64,000 bases of DNA from Sphingomonas sp. JUb134. Its GTDB lineage: Bacteria > Pseudomonadota > Alphaproteobacteria > Sphingomonadales > Sphingomonadaceae. The translations under genes were made by a program, and so were the position numbers. Position 1 is the first letter of the stretch; each line of letters opens with the position of its first letter. The notes beneath the pieces were generated by a model. That model worked only from the letters and a program-made list of their open reading frames with translations. It ran no database searches and had not been told where the DNA came from. Location of the stretch: the NCBI RefSeq assembly GCF_004341505.2, contig NZ_SLYP02000001.1, forward strand, positions 1,189,001-1,253,000, in the 5' to 3' direction. Shown here in pieces: positions 45,342-54,879 of the stretch.

Positions 45342-48011
45342 ATGGACCTGAACTCGGCAATTCTGCGCGCGCGGGAGCACTCCCCGTTTCTTGCCCGGCT
45401 GCTCGAGCTGGAGGCGCCGCTGCTCGACGGCGCCTGGACGGACGATCCGCTCGCGCACGCACGGGTGGACGATCCGGATATGGCGGTTGCGCGGCGGCTG
45501 CGGATCGAGCGGCGGCGCGTCGCGCTGCTGGTGGCGCTGGGCGACCTTTCGGGCGCCTATGACCTGCGCCGGGTGACGGGGCTGCTCAGCGCCTTCGCCG
45601 ATCATGCCCTCGACGTGGCGATCCGCGCCGCGATCGAGGAGCGGACCCCGGGCGCGCCGCCGCAGGGGTTCGTGGCGATCGCGCTCGGCAAGCAGGGCAG
45701 CCGCGAGCTCAATTACTCGTCCGATGTGGACCCGATTCTCCTGTTCGATCGCGCGACGCTGCCGCACCGCGAGCGGGAGACGCCCGACGAGGCGGCGATC
45801 AAGATCGCCCGGCGCGCGACCGAGCTGCTCCAGACGCGCGACGGCGACGGCTATGTGCTGCGCGTGGACCTGAGGCTGCGGCCTGCGCCCGAGGCATCGC
45901 CGATCGCGCTGCCCGTGGGCGCGGCGATCAGCTATTATGAATCGCAGGCGCTGCCGTGGGAGCGGGCCGCCTTCATCCGCGCGCGGGCGGCGGCGGGCGA
46001 CCTGGCGCTGGGGCGGCGGTTCCTGGTCGCGATCCGCCCGTTCGTGTGGCGGCGCGCGCTGGACTATGGCGCGGTGGCGGAGATCCGGCAGATCTCCGGA
46101 CGCATCCGCGATCATTATGCGCAAGGCCAGGCGTTCGGCCCCGGCTATGACCTGAAGCGCGGGCGTGGCGGCATCCGGGAGGCGGAGTTCTTCGCCCAGG
46201 TGCACCAGCTGATCCACGGCGGTCGTGACCGCAGCCTGCGCGCGCCGGCCACCCTTGATGCTCTCGCCGTGCTCGCCCGTGCGGGCTGGATCGACCCCGA
46301 ACAGGCCGCCACGCTGGCGGAGGGCTACACACTGTTCCGCACGATCGAGCACCGGTTGCAGATGGTCGACGATCGCCAGACGCACAGCCTGCCGACCTCC
46401 CCAGAGGCGCTGGACAATGTCGCGCGGCTGCACGGGCTGGCGGACGGCGGCGCCCTGCTCGACCTGCTGCGCCCGAAGGTGGAGGGCGTGGCGGCGGTGT
46501 ACGACACGCTGGGCGCGACCGATCGGCCCGCGGTGCCGGGCGATCCGCAGCTGCTGGAGACGCGGCTGAGCGAGCTAGGCTTCGACCCGGCCGACCAGGC
46601 GGCGCGCCGCATCGCCGACTGGCGCAGCGGCCGCTATCCCGCGCTTCGCAGCCCGGCCGCGCGCACCGCGCTGGAGGCGGCGCTGCCGGAGATGCTGAGC
46701 AGCCTGGCGAGCGCGAGCGATCCCTATCAGGCGCTGATCCGGCTAGACGGCATGCTCGGGCGCCTGCCGAGCGCGATCAACTTGTTCCGCCTGCTGGAGG
46801 CGCAGCCGGCGCTCGCCAAGCTGCTGAGTGCGATCCTTTGCCATGCGCCGACCCTGGCGGAGGCGCTCGCGCGGCGGGCGACGCTGCTCGACGGGCTGAT
46901 CGATGCGAGCGCGCTGGAGCCGGTGGGAGAGGTGGCCGAACTCGCGACCGAGATGGTCCCGCGCGAGGCGGGCGCGTCCTATGAGGCGGTGCTCGACCAC
47001 GCCCGCGCGATCGTGGGCGAGAAGCGCTTTGCGCTCGGCGCGCAGATCATCGCCGGCACCAGCGACCCGATGACGGTGGCGGCCGGCTATGCGCGGGTGG
47101 CCGAGGCGGCGATCGAGACGCTGGTCGCCGCCACCGTCGCCGAGTTCGCGGCCCAGCACGGGCGGGTGCCGGACAGCGAACTGGTGATCGTTGCGCTCGG
47201 CCGGCTGGGCGGGGGGCTGCTCACCCACGCCTCCGACCTCGACGTCGTCTACCTCTTCACCGGCGACTATCGCGCGGAGTCGGACGGGCCCAAGCCGTTG
47301 GGGGCGGTGCTCTACTACAACCGGCTGGCGCAGCGGGTGACGGCGGCGCTGTCGGTGCCGACCGCCTCCGGCCCGCTCTACGAGATCGACACGCGGCTGC
47401 GGCCGTCGGGGGCGCAGGGGCCGCTGGTGGTTTCGCTGGAGGGCTTTGCCCGCTACCAGCGCGAGAGCGCCTGGACCTGGGAGCACATGGCGCTGACGCG
47501 GGCGCGGCCGGTGTTCGGCTCCGCAGGGGCGCGCGAACAGGTGGCCGGCATCATCCGCGCGGTGCTGGAAGGCGACCGGCCGGAGCGCGACATCGTCGCC
47601 GAAGCGCGGGAGATGCGGGCGGAGATGGCGCGGCACAAGCCGGGCGGCGGGCCGCTCGACGTGAAGCTCGCGCCCGGCGGGCTGGTCGACCTGGAGTTCG
47701 CCGTGCACGTCGTCCAGCTGGTCCACCGCACCGGCTTCCATGCCGACCTGCCGGGCGCGATCGCGGCATTGGAGGCGGCCGGGCTGCTGCCCGACGGGCT
47801 GGTGGAGGCGCATGCGTTGCTGACGCGCGCGCTGGTCACCTTCCGCCTCGTCGCGCCCGATGCCCAGCTGCCGCCGCCGGCGTCGCGGGCGCTGGTCGCG
47901 CGGGCGCTCAGCCAGGCCGATTGGGACAGCACGGTTGCCTCGCTCGATGCGGCACGGCAACGGGTTGCCGCTGCCTGGGCGGCAGTGAGCAACGGGAAGG
48001 ATGCGGAATGA
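45342..48011 (+). CDS. glnE: Bifunctional glutamine synthetase adenylyltransferase/adenylyl-removing enzyme
   Basis: 889 residues from the ATG at 45342 (an upstream in-frame start at 45279 is less likely). Two nucleotidyltransferase halves: removing half with ALGKQGSRELNYSSDVDPI and transferase half with ALGRLGGGLLTHASDLDVVY; each keeps the Asp-x-Asp metal pair. GlnE adds or removes AMP on glutamine synthetase in response to PII. It is the first gene of glnE-bcp-DUF455, whose starts overlap by 4 bp each. Confidence 0.95.
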   Translation: MDLNSAILRAREHSPFLARLLELEAPLLDGAWTDDPLAHARVDDPDMAVARRLRIERRRVALLVALGDLSGAYDLRRVTGLLSAFADHALDVAIRAAIEERTPGAPPQGFVAIALGKQGSRELNYSSDVDPILLFDRATLPHRERETPDEAAIKIARRATELLQTRDGDGYVLRVDLRLRPAPEASPIALPVGAAISYYESQALPWERAAFIRARAAAGDLALGRRFLVAIRPFVWRRALDYGAVAEIRQISGRIRDHYAQGQAFGPGYDLKRGRGGIREAEFFAQVHQLIHGGRDRSLRAPATLDALAVLARAGWIDPEQAATLAEGYTLFRTIEHRLQMVDDRQTHSLPTSPEALDNVARLHGLADGGALLDLLRPKVEGVAAVYDTLGATDRPAVPGDPQLLETRLSELGFDPADQAARRIADWRSGRYPALRSPAARTALEAALPEMLSSLASASDPYQALIRLDGMLGRLPSAINLFRLLEAQPALAKLLSAILCHAPTLAEALARRATLLDGLIDASALEPVGEVAELATEMVPREAGASYEAVLDHARAIVGEKRFALGAQIIAGTSDPMTVAAGYARVAEAAIETLVAATVAEFAAQHGRVPDSELVIVALGRLGGGLLTHASDLDVVYLFTGDYRAESDGPKPLGAVLYYNRLAQRVTAALSVPTASGPLYEIDTRLRPSGAQGPLVVSLEGFARYQRESAWTWEHMALTRARPVFGSAGAREQVAGIIRAVLEGDRPERDIVAEAREMRAEMARHKPGGGPLDVKLAPGGLVDLEFAVHVVQLVHRTGFHADLPGAIAALEAAGLLPDGLVEAHALLTRALVTFRLVAPDAQLPPPASRALVARALSQADWDSTVASLDAARQRVAAAWAAVSNGKDAE

Positions 48012-48469
48012 ACGAGGGCGATGCCATTCCGGCGGTGACGCTGACGGCGAGCGACGGGACCGCCATCGATCTTTCGTCGGTGCGGCCGCTCGTGGTCTAT
48101 TTCTATCCCAAGGCGGACACGACCGGCTGCACGCGCGAGGCGATCGACTTCAGCGACCTCCAGCCGCAGTTCCGCGCCGCAGGGGTCGAGGTGATCGGCG
48201 TGTCCAAGGACGCCCCTGCCAAGCTCGAGCGGTTCGTCGCCAAGCACGGGCTGGCGGTGCGGCTGGCGAGCGACGAGGGTGCGGCGTGCGAGGCGTTCGG
48301 CGTCTGGGGCGAGAAGAAGCTCTATGGCCGCAGCTACATGGGGATCGAGCGCGCGACCTTCCTGTTCGATGGCGAGGGGCGGCTGGTGCAGGCGTGGCGC
48401 AAGGTGAAGGTGCCCGGCCATGCCGAGGCGGTGCTGGCCGCTGCCCGCGCGATGAAGGCGGCCGGATGA
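48008..48469 (+). CDS. bcp: Bcp/PrxQ-type peroxiredoxin
   Basis: 153 residues from the ATG at 48008, ATGA-overlapped with glnE. Thioredoxin fold with the peroxidatic Cys41 in YPKADTTGCTREA. The usual resolving Cys five residues later is absent, and a second Cys is at position 94 (EGAACEAFGVW), where E. coli Bcp also has one. It may act as a one-Cys enzyme or use Cys94. Reduces organic and hydrogen peroxides in the cytoplasm. Confidence 0.92.
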   Translation: MNEGDAIPAVTLTASDGTAIDLSSVRPLVVYFYPKADTTGCTREAIDFSDLQPQFRAAGVEVIGVSKDAPAKLERFVAKHGLAVRLASDEGAACEAFGVWGEKKLYGRSYMGIERATFLFDGEGRLVQAWRKVKVPGHAEAVLAAARAMKAAG

Positions 48470-49260
48470 CGAGCATCGCCCAGGCCTGCCGCGCGGTGCT
48501 GGAGACCGCCGATCCGCGCACCAAGGTGAAGCGGGCGCGGGCGGCGGCACGGGCGTGGCGGCGCGGCGATCTGGAATTCGCGTTCGACGTCGCCATGCCG
48601 GAGCGGCCGGGCCGGCCCGAGCGGCCGGAGCTGCTGCCGCCTAACCGCATGCCCAAGCGCGGCAAGGGCGGGTCGGAGCGCGGGCGGCTGGCGCTGCTGC
48701 ACGCCCTCGCACACATCGAGTTCGTGGCGATCGACCTGGCGTTCGACGCCGCCGGGCGCTTCGGGGCGGAGTTCCCGCGGGGCTTCACCGACGACTGGAT
48801 TGGCGTGGGCGCGGACGAGGCGATGCACTTCGCCGTGCTCGAACGGCGGCTCCGGCAGCTCGGCAGCCACTATGGCGCGCTGCCGGCGCACGACGGGCTG
48901 TGGGACGCCGCGATCGAGACCGCGCACGATGCGCTGGCGCGCCTGGCGGTGGTGCCGATGGTGCTGGAAGCGCGTGGCCTGGACGTCACCCCGGCCACCG
49001 TGGAGCGGGCGCGGGCGGGCGGCGACGAGGCGACGGCGCGCATCCTCCACCGCATCTACACCGATGAAATCCGGCATGTTTCGGCCGGCACCCGATGGTT
49101 CCAACATCGTTGTAAAATCGAACGGATCATTCCCGCGCCGCATTGGCAGGCGCTGGTGCGGCGGCACTTCCGCGGGGCCGTTAAGCCACCGTTCAACGAT
49201 TCAGCGCGCGCGTGTGCCGGTCTGACGCGGGATTATTATGAGCCGCTTGCAGAAAGCTGA
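48466..49260 (+). CDS. DUF455 ferritin-like protein
   Basis: 264 residues from the ATG at 48466, overlapping bcp by 4 bp. Helical; the ferritin-like metal-ligand pattern is visible as ALAHIEFVAIDLAFDA, DEAMHFAVLERRL and IYTDEIRHVSAGTRWF (Glu/His on three helices). Family DUF455 is related to di-iron proteins; the reaction is unknown. Pairing with a peroxiredoxin suggests a role under oxidative stress, but that is only context. Confidence 0.88.
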   Translation: MTSIAQACRAVLETADPRTKVKRARAAARAWRRGDLEFAFDVAMPERPGRPERPELLPPNRMPKRGKGGSERGRLALLHALAHIEFVAIDLAFDAAGRFGAEFPRGFTDDWIGVGADEAMHFAVLERRLRQLGSHYGALPAHDGLWDAAIETAHDALARLAVVPMVLEARGLDVTPATVERARAGGDEATARILHRIYTDEIRHVSAGTRWFQHRCKIERIIPAPHWQALVRRHFRGAVKPPFNDSARACAGLTRDYYEPLAES

Positions 49261-49316
49261 CGCGTCGGGCCAATCAAGGCTCGTCAAAGCGCGGAGGGGC
49301 TGCAGCTGAGACATCG

Positions 49317-50555
49317 ATGAAGGGCGAACGGCCTGAAACCGTTCGCGAAACTTGGATCGCCGGACTCAGTATGACCATCAGCAACGTCGTCTCAGCCAAC
49401 GCCGCGATTGCTAAGCGGTTCCGTCGTTTCTTCACTTTCCGCGATTTCATTCTGCACGATGGCCGCTCCGGCCGCCGGGTCCGCATCGCTGCCCGCACCC
49501 AGGCGCTTGCCGCGACCGCCGCTGCGCTGACCATCGGCTTCTCGGGCTATGGCGTCGCCAACGCCGCGGTGGACACCGCAGCGGCAGCCGGCCTCACCCC
49601 GCAGGCCGAACAGGCCGCCACCGTCGCCCAGATGCGGCAGCGGGTCCGCGCGATGGAGGCCAATGTCGCCGAGCTGCGCCAGGTCGCCGCTGCCCATGCC
49701 GCCCGCATCGACCAGCGCCAGGCGATGATCGCCGCAGTGCTGACCGGCGAGGGCGATCCGGCAGCACTCGCCGACGCCGCGCTCGCCCCCCTGCCGCAGG
49801 GCAGCAAGGCGGTCGCGAACGTGACCGCGCCGCTCCAGCGCGCCGAGCAGCGCCAGGCAGAGCTTGCCGCCAAGGCGCAGGAAGTCACCGCCGAGCGCTA
49901 TGCCGAGACCGCCAAGCAGCTCCGCAAGCTGGGCCTGCGCCCCGAGAAGCTTGCCATGGGCGGCCCCTATGAGCCGGTGAGCACGACCGAGGCCGCCGCC
50001 GTGACCGCAGCGTCGAACGAGGCCGATGCCCAGTTCCGCAACCTGTTCATGACCTGGAAGAAGCTCGACACGCTCGAGCAGGCGGCGATCGCGATCCCGT
50101 CGCTCCAGCCGGTCGACAACATCAAGCTGTCGAGCAACTTCGGCGTCCGCTCGGACCCGTTCCGCGGCACCGCCGCGATGCACGCCGGCATCGACCTTCC
50201 GGGGCCGATCGGCACGCCGGTCTATGCCACCGCCGACGGCATCGTCGGCCGCGCGCAGCGCGCCGGCGGCTACGGCAACCTGGTCGAGCTGAACCACGGC
50301 AAGGGCATCCAGACCCGCTATGGCCACCTGTCGAAGATCCTGGTCGGCCCGAACAGCCGCGTGCGCCGCGGCCAGCTGATCGGCCTGATGGGCTCGACCG
50401 GCCGCTCGACCGGCAGCCACCTTCACTACGAAGTGCGCATCAACGGCGCCGCCGTGAACCCGATCCCCTATCTGCAGGCAGGCGACCAGCTGCTGGCGGC
50501 GCAGGATCGCGCGGCGCGCAACCGCCAGCAGGCCGTCGGCGGCCCGGCGAACTGA
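49317..50555 (+). CDS. M23-family murein metallopeptidase
   Basis: 412 residues from the ATG at 49317 (ATG at 49371 as alternative). N-terminal membrane anchor (AARTQALAATAAALTIGFSG, about 60-80), a coiled coil (about 100-215), then an M23 LytM domain (about 275-385) with metal ligands in AMHAGIDLPG (H-x3-D) and GSHLHYEVR (H-x-H), plus RYGHLSKI. All zinc ligands are present, so it is likely an active endopeptidase acting on peptidoglycan rather than a degenerate EnvC/NlpD activator. Stands alone. Confidence 0.92.
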   Translation: MKGERPETVRETWIAGLSMTISNVVSANAAIAKRFRRFFTFRDFILHDGRSGRRVRIAARTQALAATAAALTIGFSGYGVANAAVDTAAAAGLTPQAEQAATVAQMRQRVRAMEANVAELRQVAAAHAARIDQRQAMIAAVLTGEGDPAALADAALAPLPQGSKAVANVTAPLQRAEQRQAELAAKAQEVTAERYAETAKQLRKLGLRPEKLAMGGPYEPVSTTEAAAVTAASNEADAQFRNLFMTWKKLDTLEQAAIAIPSLQPVDNIKLSSNFGVRSDPFRGTAAMHAGIDLPGPIGTPVYATADGIVGRAQRAGGYGNLVELNHGKGIQTRYGHLSKILVGPNSRVRRGQLIGLMGSTGRSTGSHLHYEVRINGAAVNPIPYLQAGDQLLAAQDRAARNRQQAVGGPAN

Positions 50556-50637
50556 TCGACGATTTCACGAGACGGAGAGGAGAGGGGCCACGGCGACCAT
50601 GGTTGCCGATGGCCCCCGTACCTCTTATCTCCGGCCC

Positions 50638-50979
50638 ATGGCCACCATCCCTGTTTCCGAAGTCGGCCTGACGCCATCCGCCGCGGCCCGTGTCGCCGCG
50701 ATCGCCGCGCGTCAGGGCAAGCCCGCCATCCTGCGCCTGTCCGTCGAGGGCGGGGGCTGTTCCGGCTTCCAGTACCGCTTCGGTCTGGCCGATGGTCCGG
50801 AGGGCGATGACAGCGTCACCGAGACCGACGGCGTCCGGCTGGTCGTCGATTCGATGAGCCTGGATTTGGTACGCGGCGCGCAGGTGGACTTCGTGGAGTC
50901 GCTGGGCGGCGCCGCGTTCAAGGTCGAGAACCCCAATGCCGCGTCGGGCTGCGGCTGCGGCACCAGCTTCTCGATCTGA
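50638..50979 (+). CDS. erpA: ErpA-type iron-sulfur carrier
   Basis: 113 residues from the ATG at 50638. A-type carrier: Cys41 in EGGGCSGFQY and the C-terminal SGCGCGTSF pair (Cys105, Cys107) are the three cluster ligands. Transfers [2Fe-2S]/[4Fe-4S] clusters to apo-enzymes. xth follows 10 bp downstream, so they share a transcript. Confidence 0.93.
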   Translation: MATIPVSEVGLTPSAAARVAAIAARQGKPAILRLSVEGGGCSGFQYRFGLADGPEGDDSVTETDGVRLVVDSMSLDLVRGAQVDFVESLGGAAFKVENPNAASGCGCGTSFSI

Positions 50980-50988
50980 CGCCCAAGC

Positions 50989-51759
50989 GTGCGCATCGTC
51001 ACCTACAACGTCAACGGCATCAAGGCGCGCCTGCCGCGCCTGCTGGAGTATCTCGCCGAGCAGACGCCCGACGTCGTCTGCCTGCAGGAGCTCAAGTCGA
51101 GCGACGAGACCTTCCCGGAGGCAGAGATCCGCGCGGCGGGCTATGGCGCCGTCTGGCATGGGCAGAAGGGGTTCAACGGCGTCGCGGTGCTCGCCAGGGG
51201 CGCCGACCCGATCGAGCGGCAGCGCGGCCTTGCCGGCGAGCCGGAGGACGAGCACAGCCGCTATCTGGAGACCGAGGTCGACGGGGTGGTGATCGCGTCG
51301 ATCTACCTGCCCAACGGCAATCCGGTGCCCGGCCCCAAGTTCGACTATAAGCTGCGCTGGATCGAGCGCCTGTCCGATCGCGCGCGCGCGCTGCTGGCCG
51401 AGGAACGGCCGGTGGTGCTGGCGGGCGACTACAACGTCATCCCCAACGACGACGACGTCTATTCGGTGCGGGCGATGGCGAGCGACGCGCTGATGCAGCC
51501 GGAATCGCGCCAGGGCTATCGCGCGCTGGTGGCGCAGGGCTGGACCGACGCGCTGCGCACCCGCTTCCCCAAGGGCGGCGTGTGGACCTTCTGGGACTAT
51601 CAGGCCGGCGCCTGGCAGCGCGACGCGGGCTTTCGAATCGACCACCTGCTGCTGAGCCCGATCGCGGCCGACCGGATGCAGGACGCCGGCGTCGACAAGG
51701 ACTATCGCGGCCGCGAGAAGGCGAGCGACCACGCGCCGACCTGGGTGCGCCTGCGTTGA
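50989..51759 (+). CDS. xth: Exodeoxyribonuclease III
   Basis: 256 residues from a GTG at 50989. Exo/endo/phosphatase fold with TYNVNGIKAR, the metal ligand Glu in CLQELKSSDE, VLAGDYNVIP and the final ASDHAPTWV His/Asp pair; YLPNGNP is the family's conserved loop. Removes 3' blocks and cuts at abasic sites in base-excision repair. Its stop overlaps the TTG start of the next gene. Confidence 0.95.
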   Translation: MRIVTYNVNGIKARLPRLLEYLAEQTPDVVCLQELKSSDETFPEAEIRAAGYGAVWHGQKGFNGVAVLARGADPIERQRGLAGEPEDEHSRYLETEVDGVVIASIYLPNGNPVPGPKFDYKLRWIERLSDRARALLAEERPVVLAGDYNVIPNDDDVYSVRAMASDALMQPESRQGYRALVAQGWTDALRTRFPKGGVWTFWDYQAGAWQRDAGFRIDHLLLSPIAADRMQDAGVDKDYRGREKASDHAPTWVRLR

Positions 51760-52550
51760 GGCGGATCGCCGGGGCCGCACTCGCGGCCGCGCTGCTGGTG
51801 CCCGTGGCTGCCCAGGCGCGGGACTATTGCCCGACGCGCCCGGGCCTGGGCGAAAACCCGTGCGTAGTCGAGAAGGGCACCCTCTCGGTCGAGACGGCGC
51901 TGGCCGACTGGGAGCATGATCGCAGCGCCGAGGAGCGCACCGACACGCTGCTCGTCGCCGACACGCTGCTACGTTTCGGCGTCAGCGACCGCGCCGAACT
52001 GCAGCTGGAATGGCAGCCCTATGGCCGCGACGTGACCCGCGACCGGGTGCTTGGCGAAACGGAGCGCAAGGACCGCGTCGGGGATGTCACGCTCGGCGCG
52101 CGCGTGAACCTCGCCAATCCGGACGGCTCCGGCTTTTCCTGGGCGGTGCAGCCGTCGGTGACGCTTCCGGTCGGTCGCCAGCCGATCGGTGGCGGCGACT
52201 GGGGCGCGAGCCTGATCGTGCCCGTCGCCTATGCGCTCGGCGACACGCTCACGCTGGAGCTGACGCCGGAGGTGGCGGCCGAGGTCGACGAGGACGGCCG
52301 CGGCCGGCACTTGGCCTATGGCAACGTCCTCGGCCTGGAACTGGAGCTCACCGACGCGCTCTCCACCACGCTGGAAGGCGAGGTGCGGCGCGACGACGAT
52401 CCGGTCGAACCCGCCACCATTGTCCGCGGCGCGCTCGCGCTGGCGTGGATGGCGAACGACGACACGCAGCTCGATGTCGGCACCGCCTTCGGCCTCAACC
52501 ACGACACGCCGGACCTGCGCCTCTACGCCGGGATCGCCCGCCGCTTCTGA
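51756..52550 (+). CDS. Outer-membrane beta-barrel protein, Phenol_MetA_deg-like
   Basis: 264 residues from a TTG at 51756, overlapping the xth TGA (TTGA). Signal peptide (RRIAGAALAAALLVPVAAQA), then alternating amphipathic strands with DYCPTRPGLGENPC near the N-terminus, and a final aromatic strand RLYAGIARRF, the C-terminal Phe typical of outer-membrane barrels. The family has no settled function and is often annotated transporter. No ATG or GTG gives a better start. Confidence 0.8.
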   Translation: MRRIAGAALAAALLVPVAAQARDYCPTRPGLGENPCVVEKGTLSVETALADWEHDRSAEERTDTLLVADTLLRFGVSDRAELQLEWQPYGRDVTRDRVLGETERKDRVGDVTLGARVNLANPDGSGFSWAVQPSVTLPVGRQPIGGGDWGASLIVPVAYALGDTLTLELTPEVAAEVDEDGRGRHLAYGNVLGLELELTDALSTTLEGEVRRDDDPVEPATIVRGALALAWMANDDTQLDVGTAFGLNHDTPDLRLYAGIARRF

Positions 52551-52634
52551 CGCCTGCCGGCGCCGTCCGCCAGCGTGACCAGGTCGACGGCTGAGCGGGG
52601 ATGGAGCGGACGTCGAGCATCCGCCGCCCTTGTC

Positions 52635-52964
52635 CTAGTGCACTGCGGCTTTCGAGAAGACGTTCATCACGACCACGCCACAGATGATGAGGCCCATGCC
52701 GACCATTGCAGGCGCGTCGAGCTTCTGCCCCTGGAACACTGCGGCGACGGTGGCGATCAAGACGATCCCCACCCCGGACCAGATCGCATAGGCGATGCCG
52801 GTCGGGATCGTCTTGAGCGTCTGTGAAAGGCAGAAGAAGGCAACTGCGTAGGCCACGGCCGTGATCAGGCTGGGCGCGAGCTTGGTGAAGCCCTGGGACT
52901 GCTTCATGAATGTGGTGCCGATCACCTCGGAGAGGATCGCGATGGCGAGAAAGACGTAGTTCAG
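52635..52964 (-). CDS. EmrE-like SMR multidrug transporter with apparent CTG start
   Basis: 109 residues counted from a CTG at 52964. The aligned EmrE start Met falls exactly on this CTG (L-N-Y-V-F-L-A-I-A-I-L-S-E-V). GGAG stands 6 nt upstream, ideal for ribosome binding, and no ATG, GTG or TTG lies in a sensible place upstream. Four helices; the essential Glu is in ILSEVIGTTFMKQSQGF and IPTGIAYAIWSGVGIV is the EmrE signature. Exports quaternary cations as a dual-topology dimer. No partner regulator is next to it. Confidence 0.85.
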   Translation of the reverse strand: MNYVFLAIAILSEVIGTTFMKQSQGFTKLAPSLITAVAYAVAFFCLSQTLKTIPTGIAYAIWSGVGIVLIATVAAVFQGQKLDAPAMVGMGLIICGVVVMNVFSKAAVH

Positions 52965-53364
52965 GGGACGCTCCGTGCGCTGGATCAGCGGGCGGGCTTG
53001 TTTGAGCGCAGCGCCGCTGACCGGGTCAGGTCGACGCCGTGGCAGGGAAGAACCCGCGATGCGGGCGCAGGGGCTACCAGCCTGCTGCTCTATTTCCGGC
53101 AAGCCGTCCCTACACCGCCTTCGCCCGAGCGTCACGTCCGCAGCGAGCCCTTTGGAGTGGAGCGCTGCTGCGGGGTCCGCTCGATCGCAGAGGGTCTCTC
53201 CGCCGCAGCGATCGATCCAGTCGGGGGAGGGCTCGGACTCCGCTCGCCGGCCAGGGGCGATCCACACAGCACCGGACGGCCTGGACGCCGAACGAAAAGC
53301 GGCTTGACCCGCGCCCCGGACCGCTGCGATGCCGCCCTCGTTACGCGAATGGGGGGCAATCGCA
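52965..53364. other. 400-bp stretch with no supportable gene
   Basis: Between the EmrE-like gene and the unknown membrane protein. Short frames exist on both strands but are Ser/Arg/Pro-rich shadows without ribosome binding sites or family likeness. No tRNA, terminator with a T run or long repeat was found. The promoters of the two flanking divergent genes must lie here. Confidence 0.6.
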
Positions 53365-53991
53365 GTGCACGTTCATATTCCGAAGATGCCGCATTCGGTG
53401 CGCGAATTCCTGGCGGAAATCAGCACCATCACCGTCGGCATCCTGATCGCGCTGAGCCTGGAGGCGGGGGTGGAAGCCTTGCACCATCAGGAACTGGTGG
53501 AGCAGGCCCGTGCGAACCTTCGTCGGGAGCTCGAGGACAACCGCAACGGCCTGGAAAAGGCGCTGGCGACCGAACGCAGCGCCGTGGCCGGCCTGAACCG
53601 CATGTCGGCGTATCTTCAGTCTGAATCCGCTGGTGAAAAGGCGGCTGGCGAAAACATCGCCATCAACATCGATTTCACCGAGATGCGTACTGCAGCCTGG
53701 GAAAGCACGGTCGCTACGCAAGCTCTGGCCCACATGCCCTACGACGAAGCGCAGGCCTTGGCGCTGGCCTATTCCGCCAGCCGCACCTTCAACGGGCTCC
53801 AGCAAGAAGCGCGCAAGCCCTATGTCGAGATGGCGGCCACCATGGCTGACGATCCGACCTCGATGAGCAAGGAGCAGGTGGCCGAGACGCAACGCGCGAT
53901 CCGCCTCAACCGGATGTACGCGACCACCACCGTTCAGACGGGGGAGGACCTGCTGAAGGTCTACGACCGTGCTCTAGAAAAGCTGGACTGA
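53365..53991 (+). CDS. Uncharacterised membrane-anchored protein (sphingomonad-type HVHIPK family)
   Basis: 208 residues from a GTG at 53365 (GGGGGGC upstream); ATGs at 53329 and 53386 are alternatives. Begins HVHIPKMPHSVREFLAEI, then one membrane helix (TITVGILIALSLEAGVEAL), then about 165 residues of helical sequence (RANLRRELEDNRNGLEKALATE in parts) predicted to lie in the periplasm. The His-Val-His-x-Pro-Lys start and the helix right after it recur in unknown sphingomonad proteins. No function assigned. Confidence 0.72.
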   Translation: MHVHIPKMPHSVREFLAEISTITVGILIALSLEAGVEALHHQELVEQARANLRRELEDNRNGLEKALATERSAVAGLNRMSAYLQSESAGEKAAGENIAINIDFTEMRTAAWESTVATQALAHMPYDEAQALALAYSASRTFNGLQQEARKPYVEMAATMADDPTSMSKEQVAETQRAIRLNRMYATTTVQTGEDLLKVYDRALEKLD

Positions 53992-54094
53992 TGCCCAGGC
54001 GCGGCGGCTTGCACCCGCTTGCCGCCCGCGGTGCCTTGAGTCCTGAGGCTATCTCGTGAGCGTCCGCAACGGAGCGTCCCCAAGGGTCTACGAC

Positions 54095-54619
54095 CTAGTC
54101 GAGCATGCCGGCGATGGTGCGCACCGTGCGCAGGTTGCGGGTCGTCCAGATGCCGGCGCCCGGGCCCAGTCCCATCTTCGAGCGGCCGGCGCCGTCGCCG
54201 AAGTAGAGCCACAGCGCGTCCCCGCGAAGCTCGACCCGCTCCCGCGCCGCGGCACGGCTGCGCAGCGCGGCGGCATCGGCGAGTGTCGCCGCTTGCTTGC
54301 CGATGCAGAGCATCACCAGGTTCGGCTCCCCTTCGCCTTCGGCCGCGAAAGGATGGTCGACCAGATACGCCCGCCATTCGGTCGCCGACCGCGCGATCAC
54401 GTCCACCGCAAAGCCGAAGCGCCGTTCGAGCGCCTGTTCGAGAACCGCCTCCGCCCCGCGAGCAGGCACGTCGCTTGCGAACACCAGGTTGCCGCTTGCC
54501 ACATGGGTGCGGGCGTCCCGGAAGCCGATTTCCTGCGCCACCATCCGCAACTCGGCCATCGGCACCCGGCGATGGCCGCCGACGTTGATCCCCCGCAAGA
54601 GCGCGATGTGACTGGGCAT
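54095..54619 (-). CDS. DUF1697 protein
   Basis: 174 residues from the ATG at 54619. Diagnostic N-terminus HIALLRGINVGGHRRVPMAE, then THVASGNLVF and the C-terminal GLGPGAGIWTTRNLRTV, all typical of DUF1697, whose function is unknown. The upstream frame to 54694 has no family likeness. The 260-bp gap up to 54879 holds no gene. Confidence 0.9.
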   Translation of the reverse strand: MPSHIALLRGINVGGHRRVPMAELRMVAQEIGFRDARTHVASGNLVFASDVPARGAEAVLEQALERRFGFAVDVIARSATEWRAYLVDHPFAAEGEGEPNLVMLCIGKQAATLADAAALRSRAAARERVELRGDALWLYFGDGAGRSKMGLGPGAGIWTTRNLRTVRTIAGMLD

Positions 54620-54879
54620 GGCGACCTGCTGTTGTTGCCGCCAACGCCTATCACAGGGCCGAGGGAGCGCCACTGTCCGACCAAGTAGGGACAATGGAAA
54701 CGTTCCCTTGGAAACCGCGCCACCTGTCGGTGAAATCCACCATGGTTCGGCGGCGAAAGACGCCAGGGCCGGAGGCCGGTCGAGCTAAGTCTTTGAAAAC
54801 CCATGGCGCCGCTGTTTGGCACGCATGATGCACTACCCTGTTTGTCAGCCAAGTGGCTGCCTAGTCAGGGAGAAAGATC

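Noticed and set aside
52965..53364. Small ORFs at 52975-53307 (+) and 53132-53359 (-)
   Set aside because: No ribosome binding site, Arg/Ser/Pro-rich composition and no resemblance to any family, including TetR regulators often found near SMR genes.
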